From contig DBBX01000005.1 in NCBI GenBank assembly GCA_002292815.1, positions 62,001-126,000 of the forward strand: a stretch of DNA of 64,000 nt, written 5' to 3'. The notes beneath the pieces are model-generated. The model did no database searches. It saw only the letters and a list, made by a program, of their open reading frames with translations, and was not told the DNA's origin. The translations under genes were made by a program, and so were the position numbers. Source of the DNA: Thiotrichaceae bacterium UBA973. Lineage in GTDB: Bacteria > Pseudomonadota > Gammaproteobacteria > Eutrophobiales > Eutrophobiaceae. Numbering within the stretch: position 1 is the stretch's first letter; the number at the start of each line of letters is the position of its first letter. Shown piece after piece: positions 54,409 through 63,491 of the stretch.

Positions 54409-54816
54409 CTAGTGGCGATGTCTAGTACGCTCGACCTCACCTAATACATCTGGCCCTTTCGTCGCCTCTGTAATTTCTTCACGATGACTCCACTGTTCTT
54501 TAAGTGCATCAACATCAACTTCCATATCATAGAGCGGCTCATGATTTGGCATCGTGTTTTCAACTTCGACCTGCGTGCCACAACTTGGACAATAAAATTC
54601 AAGAATATTGACCCAGTCTTTATCAGGACAAAAGGTAAATTTATATTTCTCTGGGTCGATAATGTGTGGATGAATATCTGCTGGGTCGCGGTTATAAACC
54701 AGCAATCCTTCTTTGTAATTTCCACGTGCCGAATTGATCACATGATCGCAAACACGACATTCCCAGTTCTCTGTATCTAGATCGATACGAAGATATTCAG
54801 TCATTAAAACTTTCAT
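54409..54816 (-). CDS. apc2: Small zinc subunit of ketone carboxylase (Apc2-like)
   Basis: A 135-residue protein with two CxxC pairs, ECRVCDHVIN (about residues 19-22) and FYCPSCGTQVEVE, forming a probable zinc site, plus TFCPDKDW. This matches the gamma subunit of acetone carboxylase (AcxC) and the 15-kDa Apc2 subunit. The start codon overlaps the stop of the preceding apc1-like gene (TAATG), so the subunits are translationally coupled. It sits between the two HyuA-like genes exactly as in the apc cluster. Confidence 0.85.
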   Translation of the reverse strand: MKVLMTEYLRIDLDTENWECRVCDHVINSARGNYKEGLLVYNRDPADIHPHIIDPEKYKFTFCPDKDWVNILEFYCPSCGTQVEVENTMPNHEPLYDMEVDVDALKEQWSHREEITEATKGPDVLGEVERTRHRH

Positions 54817-56753
54817 TATTTAGCCCCCTTAGTCAGACAGATATCACCTGCCTCGGTCACAACAAATTCCCAACCTTCACGTACAAGACACGTAAAGTAA
54901 TCTTCTTCAATAACAGCTGGGCCAGCAGCATGCGCGCCCGGCTTCATATCATTCACGCTATAGACTGAAACGTCTTGGCTCTTCAGATCACTACCGATAA
55001 TTGTTCGTGAACCTGATGCAGCAGCAGCCTTGCCTTGCTTAATTTTGACATGCTTATCATCTTCAGACTTCAGGCGTTTAGTCGCGATCAATTCGAGCGT
55101 TACTGAATCCGCTTTTTCTAAAGCCTTGGGAAGTGAAATTTTTCCATTCAATTGATGGGTAGATTCTTTAGAACCTGTTTCACTAACCAACAGCGCGTTT
55201 ACATCAAAGTCACCTTTAGCATAGCCTTCAGCAAACATATCGCGTTCAGCGCGATCCATAAGATCTGCGTAAGATGATTTGAGTGAAGCTTGATTATTGG
55301 TAGACAACACAACGGCATAGCTCTGGCCAATATCACAAGAACCGATTCCGAAGGCACTAAACACAGCTGCCGTCTTTGGTACATAAACAGTATTGATACC
55401 TGCTAACTCTGCTATACCACATGCGTTCATCGGGCCAGCGCCACCGAAAGCCAGTAGTACGGTATCTTTCGCGACATCACCAAAGTCTTTCATGCCATCC
55501 GCAATCTTTTGCTCATAAGCTTCTCTCAGCTTATGCAGTGCTTCATCTACAGAAATGCCTAATGGTGATGCAACATTTTCATCGATAGCTGCACGACCAC
55601 GCTCACTATCGAGCTTTAGACCACCACCGAAATAGGTAGCAGGATCGAGTAAGCCCAAGAGAAGATTAACGTCTGTAATTGTTGAACTCTTACCGCCACG
55701 ACCAAAGCTGGCCGGCCCCGGCACTGCGCCAACACTTTCGGGGCCCACCTGAATCGCACCATCTTTAACTGATAAAATAGAACTACCACCTACACCTTGA
55801 CTGTGTATTTCACACAGGCCAAACGAGATAGGCACACCTTCAACTTTACCGCGTCGTTCTTCATTTAATTTCAGATCAACCAGATGCCCAATATCAGTGG
55901 TCGTGCCACCAACGTCCATGGTCATCACGTTTGAAAGATTATATTGCTTACTGAAGGTTTTGACGCCTTCCATTCCGCCGCGAGGACCAGAGCTATAGGT
56001 CTTGAGCGCAATCGTTTTCGCAACTCGTGAAGCGTTACCATCGTTACGGAAAATCAGCAGTGGATTCTTGGTACGATATTCACGCAATCTATTTTCAGCA
56101 TTGTAGAGGAAGCTTTCCATCGCCGGGTGCAAGAATGAATTCGTCAATGCCGTCCAACCGCGTCGATCAGCTAAGACATCATCAACTAACTCGCTAGCAA
56201 ACAGTATCGGTACAGCTCCTAATAAGTGACGCGGATAAACATCAAATGCTAATCGCTTGAATTGAGCCTCGGTGGTAGCAGCGTTATCAGCATCAAAACA
56301 AACCACGAGCCTATTAGCACCCATTCCGGTAAGTCTAGTAATTACCGTTGCGGTGTCTGCTGCCTTTGACTCATCACCTAAATCAGCAAGATCAACCTCA
56401 ACGATACGATCTCCTACCAGAAAGTCGAATAAGTCTGCATCTTGCTCACGCATGCGCTTAGCTAAATCTGCATTACCTTTATTTAATATCAATCCCAGTT
56501 TTGGTCCCTTACGCTCTACTATCGCGTTAGTCCCCTGAGTGGTTGAATAACGAATATGTTCAACTTCCATCAGAAGTTTTGCGACATCTTCTTCACCATA
56601 TATCACCGCTGAGATTGACTTTAGACCATCAAAAAAACACTTACTTAAGTCATACGGCGTAGTAAGCGTCTTGGTCTTATAGACGTTCTTATCTTTCAGT
56701 ACACATATATCAGTCAACGTTCCACCGTTGTCGATATTAACTAGCATTCCCAT
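54816..56753 (-). CDS. apc1: HyuA-like subunit of ketone carboxylase (Apc1-like)
   Basis: A 645-residue HyuA family protein of about 70 kDa. Motifs: VNIDNGGTLTDICVLKDK at the N-terminus, MTMDVGGTTTDIGHL in the middle, GAVPGPASFGRGGKSSTITD and LAFGGAGPMNACGIAELAG. First gene of the operon. Size matches Apc1 of acetophenone carboxylase. Upstream lie a sigma-54-type promoter and two GntR-type operators, so expression probably needs both an activator signal and relief of repression. It is shorter than the Apc3-like subunit, as in the reference complex. Confidence 0.86.
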   Translation of the reverse strand: MGMLVNIDNGGTLTDICVLKDKNVYKTKTLTTPYDLSKCFFDGLKSISAVIYGEEDVAKLLMEVEHIRYSTTQGTNAIVERKGPKLGLILNKGNADLAKRMREQDADLFDFLVGDRIVEVDLADLGDESKAADTATVITRLTGMGANRLVVCFDADNAATTEAQFKRLAFDVYPRHLLGAVPILFASELVDDVLADRRGWTALTNSFLHPAMESFLYNAENRLREYRTKNPLLIFRNDGNASRVAKTIALKTYSSGPRGGMEGVKTFSKQYNLSNVMTMDVGGTTTDIGHLVDLKLNEERRGKVEGVPISFGLCEIHSQGVGGSSILSVKDGAIQVGPESVGAVPGPASFGRGGKSSTITDVNLLLGLLDPATYFGGGLKLDSERGRAAIDENVASPLGISVDEALHKLREAYEQKIADGMKDFGDVAKDTVLLAFGGAGPMNACGIAELAGINTVYVPKTAAVFSAFGIGSCDIGQSYAVVLSTNNQASLKSSYADLMDRAERDMFAEGYAKGDFDVNALLVSETGSKESTHQLNGKISLPKALEKADSVTLELIATKRLKSEDDKHVKIKQGKAAAASGSRTIIGSDLKSQDVSVYSVNDMKPGAHAAGPAVIEEDYFTCLVREGWEFVVTEAGDICLTKGAK

Positions 56754-56801
56754 AATAATTTTCCTTGGTTTTGCATTATTGAAATTATTTTAATTTTATA
56801 G

Positions 56802-56875
56802 ATTGTCGACAATAAGCCTTTAATAACTAGTAATTTTAACGCTTTACTCGTTTAAAACAATATATTGTCGACAAT
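56802..56875. promoter_or_regulatory. Paired GntR-type operators of the carboxylase operon
   Basis: Two identical perfect palindromes ATTGTCGACAAT at 56802-56813 and 56864-56875, centres 62 bp apart. Both lie downstream of the predicted sigma-54 start site, consistent with repression by roadblock or looping. Confidence 0.85.
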
Positions 56876-56894
56876 CGTGATTGGCATAAGCTTA

Positions 56895-56910
56895 AGCACT
56901 CATTATGCCA
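56895..56910 (-). promoter_or_regulatory. Sigma-54-type promoter of the carboxylase operon
   Basis: Minus-strand TGGCATAATGAGTGCT: GG and GC at -24 and -12 with exact 10-bp spacing. Its first ten bases are identical to the element upstream of icd. A 9-bp inverted repeat TTGGCATAA (56881-56889) / TTATGCCAA (56903-56911) overlaps it. Confidence 0.7.
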
Positions 56911-57077
56911 AATACATATTTTTAATTATTTTAACTATATCTATTTGTTTTAATTGATACTTTTAAACACCATCAAAATTATTTCGCTCTTTGCTAAGAG
57001 TCTCATTATCAGTCGTTTTGGTCTAATCCGTTCCAAATTCATTCACTCGATAAATTCTTTCGAATATAAATCAAGCT

Positions 57078-58091
57078 TCACACATCCTTTACACGCACCA
57101 TCAACTTACCAGTATTAGCACCGGTATAAAGTTTTTTAACCGTCTCAACCGCATTCTCAAGTCCATCGACAACATCCTGCTGTACTTTGATTTTACCTTC
57201 ACCCATCCATTGAGTGATAGCGGCTATTGCCTCAGGATAACGATCCATGTAATCCAATATGATAAAACCCTGAATCTTGAGTCGATTCATCAGAATCATC
57301 GGATAATTTTTGGGTCCCGGTACTTCTTCGCTAGAATTGTAGTGTGCGATTAGCCCACAGACTGATATGCGGCCATACATGTTCATGTGTTTGAGGCAAG
57401 TGTCCAGGATCTCACCGCCTACATTTTCAAAATAGACATCTATACCATTAGGACATGTGCGTGCTAGTGCCTCTGATAAATTTTCTGTTTTGTAGTTGAT
57501 GGCCTCATCAAAGCCTAGCTCTTCAGTGATCCACTTGCATTTTTCATCTGTACCAGTAATCCCGACGACATGGCAGCCCTTGATCTTGGCAATCTGTCCA
57601 ACAATCGAGCCAACTGAACCAGCGGCAGTAGAAATAACAACGGTCTCTCCTGCTTTGGGTTCCGTAATCTCGAGCAGGCCGAAATAAGCCGTCGGTGCAG
57701 CGATAGCGAAAGTGCCGAAAGCATCGATTACCGGGACAGGCCCCGTATCGCCCAATACACTTACCGTTTCGGTGCTACCAATTTGATAGTCAGCCCAAGC
57801 ACCAAGCCCACTGACAATATCACCCTCTTTAAATGCTGCATTTCTGCTTTTAATAACAGTTCCACAAACGACACCACGCATCGGGTCATCAATGGCAACG
57901 GGTGGCATATATTGTTGAATATCAGCCATCCACATCCGGTTTGTGGCATCCAGCGATAGATAGTTAAGACGGAATAAACATTCTCCGTCTGCAGGTTCAG
58001 GAATGGGTTCTTCTTCAAAACTCAAATCACCATCACGTATATCGCCAACAGGACGTTTACGTAATCGCCAGACGTGGTTTACTTCAGTCAT
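57078..58091 (-). CDS. NADP-dependent MDR oxidoreductase (CurA / leukotriene B4 dehydrogenase type)
   Basis: A 337-residue zinc-independent MDR protein: N-terminal WRLRKRPVGDIRDGDLSFEE, then FRLNYLSLDATNRMWM, ETVVISTAAGSVGSIVGQIA (Rossmann AAGSVGS) and YFENVGGEILDTCLKHMN. Family members reduce carbon-carbon double bonds of enones and enals. It has its own paired GntR-type operators and a 189-bp upstream gap, so it belongs to the same regulon as prpBC and the carboxylase operon but is a separate transcript. Confidence 0.9.
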   Translation of the reverse strand: MTEVNHVWRLRKRPVGDIRDGDLSFEEEPIPEPADGECLFRLNYLSLDATNRMWMADIQQYMPPVAIDDPMRGVVCGTVIKSRNAAFKEGDIVSGLGAWADYQIGSTETVSVLGDTGPVPVIDAFGTFAIAAPTAYFGLLEITEPKAGETVVISTAAGSVGSIVGQIAKIKGCHVVGITGTDEKCKWITEELGFDEAINYKTENLSEALARTCPNGIDVYFENVGGEILDTCLKHMNMYGRISVCGLIAHYNSSEEVPGPKNYPMILMNRLKIQGFIILDYMDRYPEAIAAITQWMGEGKIKVQQDVVDGLENAVETVKKLYTGANTGKLMVRVKDV

Positions 58092-58124
58092 TCAATTGAT
58101 TTCCCTTCATTTTGCATCGTTAGA

Positions 58125-58199
58125 ATTGTTGACAATTGTAGCAAATTGCAACAGCTTAAACCTCATATACGCGTAACTCAACCCTACATTGTCGACAAT
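58125..58199. promoter_or_regulatory. Paired GntR-type operators upstream of the MDR gene
   Basis: ATTGTTGACAAT at 58125-58136 and ATTGTCGACAAT at 58188-58199, centres 63 bp apart; the proximal copy ends 34 bp before the MDR start codon. Confidence 0.83.
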
Positions 58200-58281
58200 A
58201 TTTGTTGTTAAGCATTACTCATAATGAAGCGTTGCTAAACTATTGTTTATTGCGTCCTTAATAGCTAATTTTTTATTGCGA

Positions 58282-58740
58282 TTAGTCATTTACTAACTGA
58301 AATACCTCGTATTCCACTTTGCCTGGTAACAAACGACCCCGTGCTACACAGAAGATATTATTTACCCAACTATATCGCTCATCACCCGTTTGCATACGCG
58401 GATTAGTAAAGAAATTTTGCTCACCATAATTGGTTTCACACTCTCCGGCAACTGCCCCCATAATCCCTTCTGTGAGTTCAATAACCCCAGAGTACTGAGT
58501 ATAGATGATCGCATTATCATCTGTTTCGAATGTTGCGCGAACATCCAGATGGCCATAGCCATCATCGCTAATCGTCATCCAGTCAGCACAACTGGCATCA
58601 CGAATTTTCCCATTTAATTTATCGCTCTTGAACTCACCGCCTTGTACTTCGAAAATCATTCGTTTTCCAAATGGCCCATTTCCCACATCTAATACAGCTG
58701 AAAGATTTGCATAGTAAGTAAAAAGTGGTTCAAGTTTCAT
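58282..58740 (-). CDS. DUF3237 family protein
   Basis: A 152-residue protein with the DUF3237 pattern: LEPLFTYYANL, GPFGKRMIFEVQGGEFKSDK, the DASCADWMTISDDGYGHLDV region and VNNIFCVARGRL. The family has a small beta-barrel fold and no established activity. The frame reaches a TTG at 58767, but that would start inside the operator; the ATG at 58740 follows AAGAGGA by six bases and is chosen. Shared operators place it in the ketone/propionate regulon. Confidence 0.85.
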   Translation of the reverse strand: MKLEPLFTYYANLSAVLDVGNGPFGKRMIFEVQGGEFKSDKLNGKIRDASCADWMTISDDGYGHLDVRATFETDDNAIIYTQYSGVIELTEGIMGAVAGECETNYGEQNFFTNPRMQTGDERYSWVNNIFCVARGRLLPGKVEYEVFQLVND

Positions 58741-58756
58741 CGGATATCCTCTTATG

Positions 58757-58832
58757 ATTGTTGACAATGCATATAACGAGTGACAGCTTAATTTGCTTAT
58801 TTTAGTTTTTCAATACTCTAATTGTCGACAAT
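58757..58832. promoter_or_regulatory. Paired GntR-type operators upstream of the DUF3237 gene
   Basis: ATTGTTGACAAT at 58757-58768 and ATTGTCGACAAT at 58821-58832, centres 64 bp apart. The distal copy holds a possible -35 (TCGACA) 18 bp from TAAAAT on the minus strand. Confidence 0.83.
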
Positions 58833-59109
58833 TTTACACAGAGACAACTGTATTTCAGATGCCTTAACTGACAGTGCAAGACTTCCATTTAATATTAATT
58901 ATGGGCAACTCATACTAAAAACATTTCAACGAATCAAAGCACGATTGTTTTTACCCTCCTGCATAAATCGGATGCAGTCATAAATCATACTGATTATTAA
59001 ACGTCCGATTCATTTTCGAGCGCTTTATCTAAATGCTTTCGAAGTGCCTGACCATATAATAACCATAATAATCAATAGGATAAAGATAAAAAAACAAGCA
59101 TTGAGATTC
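58833..59109. other. Upstream region of icd with an inverted repeat
   Basis: No gene. An imperfect inverted repeat, AATCGGATG (58966-58974) and CGTCCGATT (59002-59010), lies about 120 bp upstream of the sigma-54-type promoter, a usual place for an activator site. I found no matching repeat at the other two promoters. Confidence 0.4.
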
Positions 59110-59125
59110 TGGCATAATGGTTGCT
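59110..59125 (+). promoter_or_regulatory. Sigma-54-type promoter of icd
   Basis: TGGCATAATGGTTGCT fits the -24/-12 consensus TGGCAY-N5-TTGCW fully, with correct spacing. Transcription would start near 59136, 39 bp before the start codon. Confidence 0.82.
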
Positions 59126-59174
59126 GACACAGAGCTGATTGAAAAGAAATTACAGTAAGTATGAACGAGGAGAA

Positions 59175-61415
59175 ATGAAGATTAGTACGGGAAATTCAAA
59201 AATAATATATACATTGACTGATGAAGCACCATTGTTAGCGACATACTCTTTGCTCCCTGTCATCAGAACATTTACCTCCGCGGCAGGCATAGACGTTGAG
59301 GAAAGTGACATCTCAGTAGCAGCAAGAATTCTTGCCGAATTCAGTGATTACCTCACTGATGATCAAAAAGTTGAAGATAACCTGGCAGAGCTTGGTCGTT
59401 TAACCCAAGTGCCTGACACAAACATTATTAAGCTTCCCAATATCAGTGCTTCAATCCCTCAGTTAATAGCCGCTATTGTTGAATTGCAAGCAAGTGGCTA
59501 TAACATCCCTGACTTCCCTGAAGAACCAAAATCTGATGAAGAAAAACTCATTAAAGAACGCTACTCAAAGGCGCTAGGCAGTGCTGTAAATCCAGTACTA
59601 CGAGAAGGTAATTCTGATCGGCGCGCGCCTGATGCGGTTAAGCGAAGTGCACGCAAAAACCCACATTCAATGGAAAAGTGGAGCCCGGCATCCCGCACAC
59701 ACGTATCGCATATGCACGGCGGTGATTTCTATAGTAGCGAAATTAGTATGACGATAGAAAAAGCCTGCGATGTCAGGATGGAACTGGAAACCACATCCGG
59801 TGAAACCATCATCCTGAAAGAAAAAACATCTCTCTTAGAAGGCGAAATCATTGATGGTATGTACATGTGCAAAGAAGCACTTTGTGATTTCTATGAAGAA
59901 CAGATGGAAGATGCACGGGAAACAGGTGTCATGTTTTCCTTGCATGTAAAGGCCACCATGATGAAAATTTCTCATCCCATCGTATTCGGCCATGCGGTTA
60001 AAGTTTTCTATAAAGAACTATTTGCTAAATATGGTGACCTGTTTGAAAAACTGGGCGTACATCCTAATAACGGGATCAGCAGCGTTTACGACAAAATTCA
60101 AGCCCTACCAAGCTCATTTCGCGAAGAAATAGAGCACGATATCCACGCCTGTTATCAACACCGTCCTGAACTGGCAATGGTTGATTCAGCAAAAGGGATT
60201 TCCAATCTACATGCGCCCAATGATGTGATTGTTGATGCTTCTATGCCTGCAATGATTCGCTCAGGCGGCCAAATGTGGGGGCCAGATGGCAAACTAAAAG
60301 ACACCAAGGCCGTTATTCCTGAAAGTACATTCGCACGCATTTATCAAGAAATGATCAACTTCTGTAAAACGCATGGCGCCTTCGACCCGACGACAATGGG
60401 CACAGTGCCTAATGTTGGGCTAATGGCGCAGAAGGCAGAAGAATATGGATCTCATGACAAGACCTTCGAGATCCAAACCGATGGTATCGCACGCATTGTC
60501 GACGACAAAGGAAATGTACTGATCGAACAGAATGTAAAGGAAGGCGATATCTGGCGTATGTGCCAAACCAAAGATGCGCCGATCCGCGATTGGGTAAAAC
60601 TGGCGGTAAACCGAGCGCGCCAATCAGGTATGCCAGCAGTATTTTGGCTAGATGAGTATCGTCCACACGAAATGGAATTAATTAAGAAGGTAAATCTCTA
60701 TCTCCAGGATCATGATTTGACCGGGCTTAATATTCAGATCATGTCCCAGACCCGTGCCATGCGTTATACCCTTGAGCGTATTATTCGCGGTAAAGACACC
60801 ATTTCTGTCACCGGTAATATCTTACGTGATTACCTCACAGACCTATTTCCGATTATGGAATTGGGTACCAGTGCCAAGATGCTGTCTATCGTACCGTTGA
60901 TGGCAGGTGGTGGACTGTTTGAAACCGGTGCGGGTGGTTCTGCACCCAAACATGTTAAACAACTCATTGAAGAAAACCATTTGCGTTGGGATTCTCTGGG
61001 TGAATTTCTAGCCTTGGCTGTGTCGTTGGAAGATATCTACATAAAAACTGACAACAACAAAGCGAAAATACTAGCAAAGACATTAGACGAGGCAACCGGG
61101 AAATTGTTGGATAATAATAAAGGACCGTCTCGAAGAACCGGTGAACTGGATAACCGTGGCAGCCACTTTTACCTGGCCATGTACTGGGCGCAGGCACTCA
61201 CAGAACAAACTGAAGATGCAGAACTACAAGCGCAATTTTCACCATTGGCAAAAACGCTGGCGGAAAATGAACAAACGATTGTTAAAGAACTCAATGCCGC
61301 ACAGGGTAAGCCTGTTGATATCGGCGGATACTTTAAGCCCGTTATCGAAAAAGTAAGCACGGTAATGCGTCCCAGTGCAACGTTCAATGATATTTTGGAT
61401 GCCGCTCTGTCGTAA
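59175..61415 (+). CDS. icd: Monomeric NADP-dependent isocitrate dehydrogenase
   Basis: A 746-residue protein of the monomeric IDH-II type (usual length about 740). It reads IIYTLTDEAPLLATYSLLP at the N-terminus, with RRAPDAVKRSARKNPH, SHMHGGDFYSSE, FSLHVKATMMKISHPIVFGH, the metal-binding VDSAKGISNLHAPNDVI and GSAPKHVKQLIEENHLRWDSLGEFLALA further on. It oxidises isocitrate to 2-oxoglutarate. The ATG at 59175 follows GAGGAG; the longer TTG frame from 59139 lacks support. A sigma-54-type promoter is unusual for this gene. Confidence 0.96.
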   Translation: MKISTGNSKIIYTLTDEAPLLATYSLLPVIRTFTSAAGIDVEESDISVAARILAEFSDYLTDDQKVEDNLAELGRLTQVPDTNIIKLPNISASIPQLIAAIVELQASGYNIPDFPEEPKSDEEKLIKERYSKALGSAVNPVLREGNSDRRAPDAVKRSARKNPHSMEKWSPASRTHVSHMHGGDFYSSEISMTIEKACDVRMELETTSGETIILKEKTSLLEGEIIDGMYMCKEALCDFYEEQMEDARETGVMFSLHVKATMMKISHPIVFGHAVKVFYKELFAKYGDLFEKLGVHPNNGISSVYDKIQALPSSFREEIEHDIHACYQHRPELAMVDSAKGISNLHAPNDVIVDASMPAMIRSGGQMWGPDGKLKDTKAVIPESTFARIYQEMINFCKTHGAFDPTTMGTVPNVGLMAQKAEEYGSHDKTFEIQTDGIARIVDDKGNVLIEQNVKEGDIWRMCQTKDAPIRDWVKLAVNRARQSGMPAVFWLDEYRPHEMELIKKVNLYLQDHDLTGLNIQIMSQTRAMRYTLERIIRGKDTISVTGNILRDYLTDLFPIMELGTSAKMLSIVPLMAGGGLFETGAGGSAPKHVKQLIEENHLRWDSLGEFLALAVSLEDIYIKTDNNKAKILAKTLDEATGKLLDNNKGPSRRTGELDNRGSHFYLAMYWAQALTEQTEDAELQAQFSPLAKTLAENEQTIVKELNAAQGKPVDIGGYFKPVIEKVSTVMRPSATFNDILDAALS

Positions 61416-61422
61416 AACAAAA

Positions 61423-61455
61423 ACTGGTGCAGCTATTTAGCTGTGCCAGTTTTTT
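61423..61455. terminator. Bidirectional terminator between icd and the TetR gene
   Basis: A 12-bp stem with two G-T pairs, ACTGGTGCAGCT and AGCTGTGCCAGT, loop ATTT, followed by six T on the plus strand; A residues precede it, so it can serve the minus-strand gene as well. Confidence 0.9.
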
Positions 61456-61456
61456 A

Positions 61457-62041
61457 TTAGTACACGGTTTTCATAATCATGTTTACTAACGGTGTTAACT
61501 CAGTCTTATCGACACCACTTTTAACCATTGTCCTTAATCCACTGACGTTTGAAACAATATAGTTAACGAGAGTATCCGTACTCACTGTTGATTTAATTGC
61601 AGCTTCTTTTTTTCCACGCTTGATAGCTTGCTTGATAACATTTGCAACATTATCAATGCCATTTAACACGGCTTTAGACACCGCTTTGTCTCGGTGTGAT
61701 AACTCATTAGCCGTATTAACCAGTAAACAACCTTTTTTCTTTTTTGACGTTGCTTCAGAGATCACGTCTTCTAGCAATCTTTTCATAAATGCCTTACTGG
61801 TAAGACTATTATCTAAAGACTGTTGAAGTTCATTTGCTGAGGTTTGTTGATAGCAATCAATACTGCGCAAGAACAATTCATGCTTACTACCATAAGCATG
61901 ATACAGGCTGCTTTTTGACAGATTCATCACATCAAGCAAATCCTGAAGTGATGTTGCCTCATAACCGGCGAGCCAGAACTGTTGCATGGCAGCTTCTAAC
62001 GCTTGCTCAGTGTTAAATTCTCTTGGTCTTCCTGGGTTCAT
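61457..62041 (-). CDS. TetR-family regulator
   Basis: A 194-residue protein starting MNPGRPREFNTEQALEAAMQ. The helix-turn-helix is ATSLQDLLDVMNLSKSSLYHAYGSK (about residues 28-52, quoted in part as LDVMNLSKSSLYHAYG), followed by a helical ligand domain with KKKKGCLLVNTANELSHRD, typical of the TetR_C_16/AcuR-like group. It is divergent from two GST genes, with only 91 bp between, and probably represses them. An upstream ATG at 62080 would add 13 residues without family support. Confidence 0.88.
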   Translation of the reverse strand: MNPGRPREFNTEQALEAAMQQFWLAGYEATSLQDLLDVMNLSKSSLYHAYGSKHELFLRSIDCYQQTSANELQQSLDNSLTSKAFMKRLLEDVISEATSKKKKGCLLVNTANELSHRDKAVSKAVLNGIDNVANVIKQAIKRGKKEAAIKSTVSTDTLVNYIVSNVSGLRTMVKSGVDKTELTPLVNMIMKTVY

Positions 62042-62132
62042 TATGTAGACTATTGTGGACTCAACGGTCCTTATTTTCAAGATGATATGATTGAAAAACT
62101 AGCATCACACGCACAAACAAGAGGAGAATGAA

Positions 62133-62762
62133 GTGAAATTTTACGATTGTTCCATGGCACCAAATCCACGTCGCACTCGAATTTTTATTAAAGAAAAAGG
62201 TCTCGACATTCCTACGGTAGAAGTTGATCTGTTCGGCGGAGAAAACCTGCAAGAAGGCTATCTATCAAAAACCATATGGGGCTTATGCCCGGCTCTGGAA
62301 TTAGATGATGGGACGGTAATCAGCGAGGCTCCTGCCATTTGCAGTTATTTAAATGATATACATCCCGAACCACCACTCTTTGGTACTACTCCACTAGAAC
62401 GTGCACAGGTCATTTCTTCTGACCGCCATATGGAACATAGCGGCATGCAGTCGGTTATCTATGCGTTTCGTAATGGCTTTGAAGATTTCGCCACACGAGG
62501 TGTCGGTGGTCGTGAAGGCGACAAGATAATTCCAGAACTCATTGAACGCGGGCGTAATGGCATCAAAATATTCTTTGCACGCCTTGAACAACAACTTTCT
62601 AAATCAGAATACGTTGCTGGAGATTTCTACAGCATGGCCGACATTACTGGATTAGTAGTAATCGATTTTGCCAAGTTCGCTGAATTTGAAATCCCCAGTG
62701 AAAACACAAACACATTAAAATGGTATGAAAAAGTCGCTTCACGCCCTGGCACGCAAGTTTAA
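62133..62762 (+). CDS. Glutathione S-transferase family protein
   Basis: A 209-residue GST: MKFYDCSMAPNPRRTRIFIK thioredoxin-like start, GGENLQEGYL, PALELDDGTVISEAPAICSY, and the helical domain with YVAGDFYSMADITGLVVIDF. It is paralogous to the GST at 32360. The start is preceded by GAGGAG (62121-62126). It is followed after 36 bp by another GST gene, and both are probably controlled by the divergent TetR protein. Confidence 0.9.
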   Translation: MKFYDCSMAPNPRRTRIFIKEKGLDIPTVEVDLFGGENLQEGYLSKTIWGLCPALELDDGTVISEAPAICSYLNDIHPEPPLFGTTPLERAQVISSDRHMEHSGMQSVIYAFRNGFEDFATRGVGGREGDKIIPELIERGRNGIKIFFARLEQQLSKSEYVAGDFYSMADITGLVVIDFAKFAEFEIPSENTNTLKWYEKVASRPGTQV

Positions 62763-62798
62763 CCAAAGACTTTTAAGACTAAAATTAAAGGACTTTAA

Positions 62799-63458
62799 AT
62801 GATAACGCTTTATACCTCGGCAACGCCCAATGGAAGGAAGATATCAATCGCATTAGAAGAACTAGCGCTTGATTACGAAGTTAAAGATATCAACCTAACA
62901 GAAAATGTACAAAAAGAAGATTGGTACTTAAAGATTAATCCAAACGGAAAAATACCGGCCATTATCGATCATGATGAAAATGATATTGCGATCTTTGAAT
63001 CAGGGGCAATTCTTATCTATCTTGCAGAAAAGACAGGACGCCTGCTCCCCGCAGATACTGTCAGCCGATTTAACGTCATGCAATGGTTGTTTTTACAGGT
63101 GGGTGGTGTTGGCCCTATGCAGGGACAAGCTAATGTATTTTACAGATATATGGATAACGCAATTCCCGAAGCCACTAGCCGTTACCAGAACGAAACCAAT
63201 CGACTATATGGTCTATTGAACAAGCAACTGGCTAATCATGAACTCCTAGCCGGCGATCTTAGTATTGCGGATATTGCACATTATCCCTGGATAAAATTGG
63301 CAGATTGGGCGGGCATTAATATAGAGGAGTATGAACATATAAAGCGCTGGCTGAAAAAACTTGATGCGCGTGAAGCTTTTGCAAAAGGCATGAATGTCCC
63401 CGAAGATATATCGGATTCAGACTTACTCAAACTGGGAAAGACTATAGCGGTGAAGTAA
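62799..63458 (+). CDS. Glutathione S-transferase, YfcG/YghU (Nu)-like
   Basis: A 219-residue GST: ITLYTSATPNGRKISIALEE start, NPNGKIPAIIDHD with the cis-proline, IFESGAILIYLAEKTGRLLP, WLFLQVGGVGPMQGQANVF and LLAGDLSIADIAHYPW. The combination NGxKI and GGVGPMQGQ is characteristic of YfcG/YghU-type enzymes with disulfide reductase activity. Only distantly related to its upstream neighbour. The pair forms a small detoxification operon. Confidence 0.9.
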   Translation: MITLYTSATPNGRKISIALEELALDYEVKDINLTENVQKEDWYLKINPNGKIPAIIDHDENDIAIFESGAILIYLAEKTGRLLPADTVSRFNVMQWLFLQVGGVGPMQGQANVFYRYMDNAIPEATSRYQNETNRLYGLLNKQLANHELLAGDLSIADIAHYPWIKLADWAGINIEEYEHIKRWLKKLDAREAFAKGMNVPEDISDSDLLKLGKTIAVK

Positions 63459-63491
63459 TACCATTTGTTCTCTGTGGTTGATAGCAGAATA

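Larger units (their letters stand above)
56754..57077. other. Upstream regulatory region of the carboxylase operon
   Basis: 324 bp without a gene. It holds two operators and one sigma-54-type promoter, listed separately. The rest, 56911-57077, is AT-rich and is where activator binding would be expected; I could not define a site. Confidence 0.6.

Noticed and set aside
56882..56897. Plus-strand sigma-54 promoter TGGCATAAGCTTAAGC
   Set aside because: The -12 GC is one base too far from the -24 GG, and the next plus-strand gene is more than 2 kb away.
60490..60505. ATTGTCGAC match resembling the GntR operator
   Set aside because: Only a half-match inside icd coding sequence, not paired and not at a promoter.
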